Assembly (NCBI GenBank): GCA_007127655.1
Contig: SKYX01000233.1
Location: forward strand, 1-17,949
Reading direction: 5' to 3'
DNA from: Desulfonatronum sp.
GTDB lineage: Bacteria > Desulfobacterota > Desulfovibrionia > Desulfovibrionales > Desulfonatronaceae
Length of the DNA: 17,949 nucleotides
Position numbers and translations under genes: made by a program. The first letter of the stretch is position 1. Every line of letters starts with the position of its first letter. Shown in pieces: positions 13,728-17,949 of this stretch. Under the pieces are notes generated by a model. It was given only the letters and a program-made list of their open reading frames with translations. It was not told the origin of the DNA and searched no databases.

Positions 13728-14768
13728 ATGAACAGATTGGGTTTGACGTACCTGATGATTCTGTTAGCGACGTTTTTGGTGCTGATGCTTGCCGCGACCG
13801 CCGCCATGGCGCAGCGTCCTGTGTCGCTGAGCTTGGCGCACTTTTTCCCGGCAACCCATCCGGCTGAGACGGAGTTGGTCCAGGGCTGGGCCAAGGCTCT
13901 GGCAGAGGCGTCCAACGGGCGAATTGACGTGGTCAGCTACCCGGGCCAGACTTTGCTCGCTGCCCCGGAGATTTATGACGGCGTGGTCACGGGGATCGCG
14001 GATATCGGCCTGTCCGTTTTCGCTTACACCAGAGGTCGTTTTCCGTTGTTGGAAGTGTTCGAACTGCCCGGCGTGACCTACAAGAATTCCAAGGTCGCCA
14101 GCCAAGTGGCCTGGGACGCGATCAAAGCCTTGAACCCGGCGGAGATCCAGGACACCAAGCTGCTGATGGTCCTGGCCACAGGGCCTGGTGATTTGTTCAC
14201 CAAGTCGGCGGTGCGCACCCTTGAGGACCTGCAGGGCATGGAAATCAGGGCCACCGGGCTAAGCGCCAAGACCCTGACCGCTCTGGGGGCCATTCCCGTG
14301 GCCATGCCCCAGTCGGAGGCCTACGAGGCCTTGTCCCGCGGGCTGGTCAAAGGCAATCTTTCGCCCTTGGAGGTTTTGCAGGGTTGGCGACACGCCGAGG
14401 TCACCGACTATTTGACCTTGACCCCGTTTCTCTACAATACCTTGTTCTTCGTGACCATGAACCAACGCGCGTGGGACCGGCTTCCAGAGGACCTGCAGAC
14501 TGTAATCACCGAGGTCTCCGAGCAATTCTTCCATGACGTGGCCAAGGGGCTGTGGGATGCGCAAAACGATTCGGCCCTGACTTATGCCGTGGAAACCACG
14601 GGCCAACAGGTGATCCATCTTACCGATGAGGAAACGGCCCGCTGGACCGAACTGGTCCTGCCGATCCAGGCCGATTTTCTTCAGGACATGGCCGGACGTG
14701 GGCTGCCTGGGCAAGAGGCCCTGGACTTGGTGATCGAATTGTCCGAGAAGTATAACGCCCAGTATTGA
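13728..14768 (+). CDS. dctP: TRAP transporter substrate-binding protein, DctP family
   Basis: Periplasmic solute receptor (346 aa) of a tripartite ATP-independent transporter, delivering an organic acid to DctQ/DctM. It has a signal peptide (MILLATFLVLMLAATAAMAQ, cleavage near residue 29) and DctP features: the conserved arginine R174 in MEIRATG, ALGAIPVAMPQSEAYEALSR (186-205) and GNLSPLEVLQGW (209-220). The ATG follows TAGGGGGGCGAGAG, a usable Shine-Dalgarno. A 150-nt gap with a hairpin and T9 tract separates it from dctQ. The ligand is unknown; C4-dicarboxylate is only the family default. Confidence 0.95.
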   Translation: MNRLGLTYLMILLATFLVLMLAATAAMAQRPVSLSLAHFFPATHPAETELVQGWAKALAEASNGRIDVVSYPGQTLLAAPEIYDGVVTGIADIGLSVFAYTRGRFPLLEVFELPGVTYKNSKVASQVAWDAIKALNPAEIQDTKLLMVLATGPGDLFTKSAVRTLEDLQGMEIRATGLSAKTLTALGAIPVAMPQSEAYEALSRGLVKGNLSPLEVLQGWRHAEVTDYLTLTPFLYNTLFFVTMNQRAWDRLPEDLQTVITEVSEQFFHDVAKGLWDAQNDSALTYAVETTGQQVIHLTDEETARWTELVLPIQADFLQDMAGRGLPGQEALDLVIELSEKYNAQY

Positions 14769-14837
14769 CCAGTCGCGGGGCTTTGTTTGCCATACCGGAA
14801 CGTTCATGGTGCGGCCATAAGTTTTCCTGAAACACGG

Positions 14838-14894
14838 CGCGCGTTCAGTCGCTGGCTCGCAAAGCGTCTGAGCGCGCGACCGTGATTTTTTTTT
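14838..14894 (+). terminator. Candidate rho-independent terminator/attenuator between dctP and dctQ
   Basis: CGCGCGTTCAG (14838-14848) pairs with CTGAGCGCGCG (14868-14878), with one G-T wobble, and an inner CGCT/AGCG extends the stem. Nine T follow at 14886-14894. The T-run starts 7 nt after the stem, longer than ideal. If active it would keep dctP mRNA more abundant than dctQM, as binding proteins often need; it could also be an RNA processing site. Confidence 0.5.
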
Positions 14895-14918
14895 CAACAG
14901 CTTCCCTCCTTACCCTCA

Positions 14919-15431
14919 ATGTCGCCACGTTCAAAACCTTATCTTCCACTCGCCGAAAAATACGTCTGGGCCGTCAGCAAGGTTTTTGACGCCGTGGCTG
15001 GAATCAGCCTCCTGGCCGTAATGTTTCTGGTGGTCCTGAACATTATCCTGCGGGCACTCTTTAAGAGCCCGATTCTCGGAACATATGAATTCGTGGGCTT
15101 TCTGACCTCCCTGGCCGTGGGTCTGGCCCTGGCCCATTGTGCCCTGAAGAACGGGCATATCGCCGTGGGCTTTCTGGTGGCGAAGCTTCCCGAGCGGGTC
15201 AGAGCGTGCATCGATGGCCTGACTAACATCACGGCCGCGGTGTTTTTTGTTTTCTGTTCCTGGCACATGCTGGACTATGCCCAAAGCTTCGCGGCCAGCG
15301 GCGAGGTGGGGTTGACGACGAAGATCCCCTTTTACCCGTTTGTCTACGGACTTGCCGCGGCCTTGGGTCTGCTTTGCCTGGTCCTGATCCTGCGCGCCGT
15401 GGAAATGGTGGGCATGGCGGTGCGCCGATGA
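14919..15431 (+). CDS. dctQ: TRAP transporter small permease subunit, DctQ family
   Basis: Small integral membrane subunit (170 aa) that pairs with DctM. Four hydrophobic segments are visible at about residues 24-45, 56-75, 100-120 and 138-160, the standard DctQ topology. GTYEFVGFLTSLAVGLALAH (54-73) and KNGHIAVGFLVAKLP (77-91) fit the family. No Shine-Dalgarno precedes the ATG (CCTCCTTACCCTCA); no better start is seen in frame. Its stop overlaps the dctM start as ATGA. Confidence 0.92.
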   Translation: MSPRSKPYLPLAEKYVWAVSKVFDAVAGISLLAVMFLVVLNIILRALFKSPILGTYEFVGFLTSLAVGLALAHCALKNGHIAVGFLVAKLPERVRACIDGLTNITAAVFFVFCSWHMLDYAQSFAASGEVGLTTKIPFYPFVYGLAAALGLLCLVLILRAVEMVGMAVRR

Positions 15432-16732
15432 GCCCGACTGTGATCGGAATGGCCGGAATCGGCCTGTTTTTCGTCCTGCTGATTCTGCGCATGCCCATTG
15501 CCTATGCCATGGCCCTGACCGGATTTTTAGGGTTCAGTTGGCTGGTTTCTCCGGATGCGGCGTTTCGGGTCGTTTCCAAGGATATGTACGCCACGTTTTC
15601 CTCCTACTCCCTGAGCGTGATCCCCATGTTCATCTTCATGGGGTTTTTGGCGTTCTACTCCGGGATCGGGGCCAGGCTGTTCACCTTCGCCTACAGGACC
15701 ATGGGCCACTATCCCGGAGGACTGGCTATCGCCACCCAGGCCACCTGCGCGTTGTTCGGTGCGGTTTGCGGGTCCAACACGGCTACGGCCGCGACCATCG
15801 GGGCCATCGCCATTCCAGAGATGAAGAAATACCGCTACGCAGACACCCTTTCCACGGCCAGCGTGGCCGCCGGGGGGGCGTTGGGAGTCCTGTTTCCGCC
15901 CAGTGTGATCTTCATCGTTTACGGCATGGCCACGGAGCAATCCATCGGCAAGCTGTTCATGGCCGGGATCATTCCCGGTTTTTTGCTGATGTTTCTCTAC
16001 ATGGCCACAATTTTTCTCATGGCCCGGCGCAATCCAAGCCTTGGCCCGCCCGGGCCGGTGTTCAGCTGGAAGGATCGCTTCGCGGCCTTGAAGGGCGGAA
16101 TCTGGGAAGTGTTCGTCATCTTCTCCCTGTCCCTGGGCGGTCTGTTCGCCGGGTGGTTCACGCCCACCGAGGCAGGGGCCGTGGGGGCGGCTGGGGTGTT
16201 TTTCTTGACCCTGGTCCAGGGCAAGCTTCGCTGGGACGGACTAAAGCGCGCCCTGGCCGATTCCACCCGGACCACGGCCATGATCATGCTCCTGGTGGCC
16301 GGGGCGGTAATCTTCGGGCGGTTCATGGCCGTCAGCCGCATCCCGTTCGAACTGGCCTCCTGGGCCGGGCAACTGGACCTGCCGGCCTACGTGATCATGG
16401 CCTTGATCCTGCTGATCTATCTCGTCCTGGGATTCTTCATCGACGCCCTGGCCCTGGTCCTGCTGACCATTCCCATTTTCTACCCCGTGGTGGTCAACGT
16501 TCTGGGTTATGATCCGATCTGGTTCGGGGTGATCATGGTCCTGGTCGTGGCCATGGGCGTGATCACGCCTCCGGTGGGCATGAACGTCTATATCGTCAAG
16601 GGAATCGCCGCGGACGTCCCCCTGGAAACCATCTTCAGGGGTATCTGGCCGTTTCTGGCCGCGTTGATCGTCTGCATCGCCATCCTGCTGGCCTTCCCCG
16701 CGCTGACCACGTTTTTGCCAGGCCTGATTTAG
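15428..16732 (+). CDS. dctM: TRAP transporter large permease subunit, DctM family
   Basis: Main membrane subunit (434 aa) that moves the substrate using an ion gradient. It is hydrophobic throughout, about 12 membrane segments. Conserved stretches include FGAVCGSNTATAATIGAIAI (110-129), with the G-S-N turn at 115-117, GVLFPPSVIFIVYGM (153-167) and the late GVITPPVGMNVYIVKG. The start is the ATG at 15428, overlapping the dctQ stop by 4 nt; the frame runs open 54 nt further upstream, but that part is inside dctQ and reads non-family residues. dctP, dctQ and dctM together form a complete transporter. Confidence 0.95.
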   Translation: MSPTVIGMAGIGLFFVLLILRMPIAYAMALTGFLGFSWLVSPDAAFRVVSKDMYATFSSYSLSVIPMFIFMGFLAFYSGIGARLFTFAYRTMGHYPGGLAIATQATCALFGAVCGSNTATAATIGAIAIPEMKKYRYADTLSTASVAAGGALGVLFPPSVIFIVYGMATEQSIGKLFMAGIIPGFLLMFLYMATIFLMARRNPSLGPPGPVFSWKDRFAALKGGIWEVFVIFSLSLGGLFAGWFTPTEAGAVGAAGVFFLTLVQGKLRWDGLKRALADSTRTTAMIMLLVAGAVIFGRFMAVSRIPFELASWAGQLDLPAYVIMALILLIYLVLGFFIDALALVLLTIPIFYPVVVNVLGYDPIWFGVIMVLVVAMGVITPPVGMNVYIVKGIAADVPLETIFRGIWPFLAALIVCIAILLAFPALTTFLPGLI

Positions 16733-16916
16733 CCTCGGCCATGGTGTCGTCGCGACGCGTTACGTTTCGGGCCCTGGAGGCGGGCAGAGTGGATGCCGTT
16801 GAGGACCGATTACCGGAGGCTGAGCTGTTGAGCGCATTGCCTTGAGACACGGTTCAGTGCTACGAAAGGTTGCGGTTCATATGCCCATGCCCCTTTTTTA
16901 TCCCTGAGGTTCGCCG

Positions 16917-17603
16917 ATGAAGACAAATCGGATCATGCGTTTTGTTGCCGGACTCTTCGTGGTGAGCGTTTTGGCGTGCTTGCCTGGAATTGCCGGAGCG
17001 GTAACTGTTTACGTGTCCGATGTTCGGGAAATTTCCAAGCGTGGAGGGCCGTCCACAGAGCATCGAATTCTCCAGATGCTGTCCGCCGGAGCAAAAATGG
17101 AAGTATTGTCCGAACAGGCCGGATGGCTCCAGGTCCGCGGTCCAAACGGCGTTGAGGGCTGGGTACTGAAGCGCTTCACCAGCGAGGTCATACCGGTTTC
17201 CTTGAAGTACCAGGAGCTTCGCGAGGAATATGACGAACTCTATGCCGCATCCAGCGGCGCATTAGGGCGAATCGCCGAACTGGAGGAGGTCAATCAAAAC
17301 CTGCTGGAGACCTTGTCCGAAACCTCCAACAAGCTCTTGGATCTGGACCGTGAACATGCGGCTCTCCAGCTGGACGCAGGCAATGTCCTGGATTTGCGAC
17401 AACGCTACGATCAAACCGTCACCGATCTGGCCGAAGTACAGGCCGAGGTGGAAATTTTGCGTCGGGAGAACAGCAAGCTGAACTCCAGGGATCGTTTTTA
17501 CTGGTTTCTCACTGGCGGCGCGGTTTTTCTGGTAGCTTGGCTGGCCGGGGTGATCACCGGGCGATTGCAGGGCAAGCGCCGGAATACATTGCAATATACC
17601 TGA
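16917..17603 (+). CDS. SH3-domain/coiled-coil membrane protein (YgiM-like, TIGR04211 type)
   Basis: Exported protein (228 aa) of unknown role. Layout: signal peptide (about 1-28, ending GIAGA), a bacterial SH3 domain (29-90, with VYVSDVREISKRGGPSTEHR and ENG-like GVEGWVLKRF), a heptad-rich coiled coil (about 95-192) and a C-terminal membrane helix (195-214) with a basic tail GRLQGKRRN. This is the architecture of E. coli YgiM and relatives; SH3b domains in such proteins often bind cell-wall peptides, but this is not shown. GAGG lies about 8 nt before the ATG. It is 184 nt downstream of dctM, with no clear terminator between, and seems functionally unrelated. Confidence 0.88.
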   Translation: MKTNRIMRFVAGLFVVSVLACLPGIAGAVTVYVSDVREISKRGGPSTEHRILQMLSAGAKMEVLSEQAGWLQVRGPNGVEGWVLKRFTSEVIPVSLKYQELREEYDELYAASSGALGRIAELEEVNQNLLETLSETSNKLLDLDREHAALQLDAGNVLDLRQRYDQTVTDLAEVQAEVEILRRENSKLNSRDRFYWFLTGGAVFLVAWLAGVITGRLQGKRRNTLQYT

Positions 17604-17670
17604 TTGGTATCTGCTCAGATTGCGACCTGTAAATATATTTTTTCAAATACTTGTGGCAAGTGTGATTTGG

Positions 17671-17770
17671 ATTCCAGCCTTCATGGGAATGACTTGTTAT
17701 TCAATGCCCATCTCCGAGTCCGTTATGCCCGCGAAGCCTGTCCTCGTGCAGACGTGGAGCGGGTATCCAG
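17671..17770. repeat. Two degenerate copies of the CCCGCGAAG REP-like repeat
   Basis: ATTCCAGCCTTCATGGGAAT (17671-17690), followed by GAC, is an inverted, diverged copy of the repeat near 13635. The second copy runs from ATGCCCGC (17725-17732) to GCGGGTAT (17759-17766), one mismatch in the 8-bp arms, then CCAG as in the first family. The longer loop suggests an insertion or decay. Confidence 0.6.
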
Positions 17771-17916
17771 TCCGGTTTTTCTCAGATGAGCTGGGCAGTT
17801 ATCCTGATCGCAAATATAAAATTCTTGGGTAAGGGAACTGGCGGATGCTGATGTACCGTTTATGCCCCCGTGCTTTTTGCTCTGCAACACTGAGCAGGAG
17901 GCATGTCTCAATGGTA

Positions 17917-17937
17917 GGACAGGCATCCTGCCTGTCC
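17917..17937. repeat. Palindrome GGACAGGCA / TGCCTGTCC
   Basis: GGACAGGCA (17917-17925) and TGCCTGTCC (17929-17937) pair exactly around TCC. A further GCAGGCA follows near 17940-17946, at the window edge, so a second arm or copy may continue beyond. No T-run follows. Confidence 0.6.
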
Positions 17938-17949
17938 GTGCAGGCAAGA

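Larger units (their letters stand above)
17604..17949. other. Intergenic spacer to window end, REP-like repeats, no gene
   Basis: No credible coding frame is seen in these 346 nt. The first 60 nt are AT-rich without a clear terminator hairpin. The rest holds degenerate copies of the CCCGCGAAG repeat (17671-17766) and a third palindrome type at 17917-17937. The composition is unlike the neighbouring gene. Confidence 0.55.

Noticed and set aside
15538..16512. A 324-codon plus-strand frame inside dctM
   Set aside because: It is an alternative-frame shadow of the membrane protein gene, rich in G, R and H, with no plausible fold.

Overview
The window is about 18 kb of GC-rich chromosomal DNA carrying densely packed housekeeping genes. 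The mix fits a Gram-negative, anaerobic, deltaproteobacterial-type organism, most likely a Desulfovibrionales relative. The basis is the split glycine decarboxylase (gcvPA/gcvPB), lipopolysaccharide export genes next to rpoN, a mannose-family PTS remnant after rapZ, an anaerobe-type aryl-CoA ligase/ACT pair and a TRAP transporter. The genus is an inference.

Left arm (1-4032, minus strand). Five genes read leftward: an RluB/RsuA pseudouridine synthase, a divergent PRPP-synthetase-like protein, gcvH, gcvPA and the first 159 codons of gcvPB, which runs off the edge. Stops and starts overlap as ATGA at 3193-3196 and 475-478, so translation is probably coupled. gcvT and lpd are not in view.

Divergent spacer (4033-4363). 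It holds a long GC-rich hairpin, two 24-nt direct repeats and a GG-N10-GC sequence resembling a sigma-54 promoter pointing at lptC.

Central operon (4364-11386, plus strand). lptC-lptA-lptB make the inner-membrane and periplasmic parts of the LPS export bridge. rpoN (sigma-54), hpf (ribosome hibernation), ptsN (EIIA-Ntr) and rapZ follow in the order common in proteobacteria. EIIA, EIIB and EIIC of the mannose/sorbose PTS family come next, without EIID, HPr or EI. The start of EIIC looks broken or recoded at a run of nine T.

Right arm (11387-17949, plus strand). A phenylacetate-CoA ligase-type gene and a tandem-ACT protein are followed by a TRAP transporter (dctP, then dctQ-dctM). A hairpin plus T9 tract lies between dctP and dctQ. 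The last gene encodes a secreted, membrane-anchored SH3/coiled-coil protein. The spacers here and elsewhere are rich in short palindromes of at least two REP-like families.

I found no tRNA, rRNA, CRISPR array, transposase or phage gene. No complete undescribed system is evident. The points most worth checking are the EIIC T9 frameshift, the EIID-less PTS branch beside ptsN/rapZ, the candidate sigma-54 promoter ahead of the operon that encodes sigma-54, the plant-like PRPP synthetase and the REP-like repeats.
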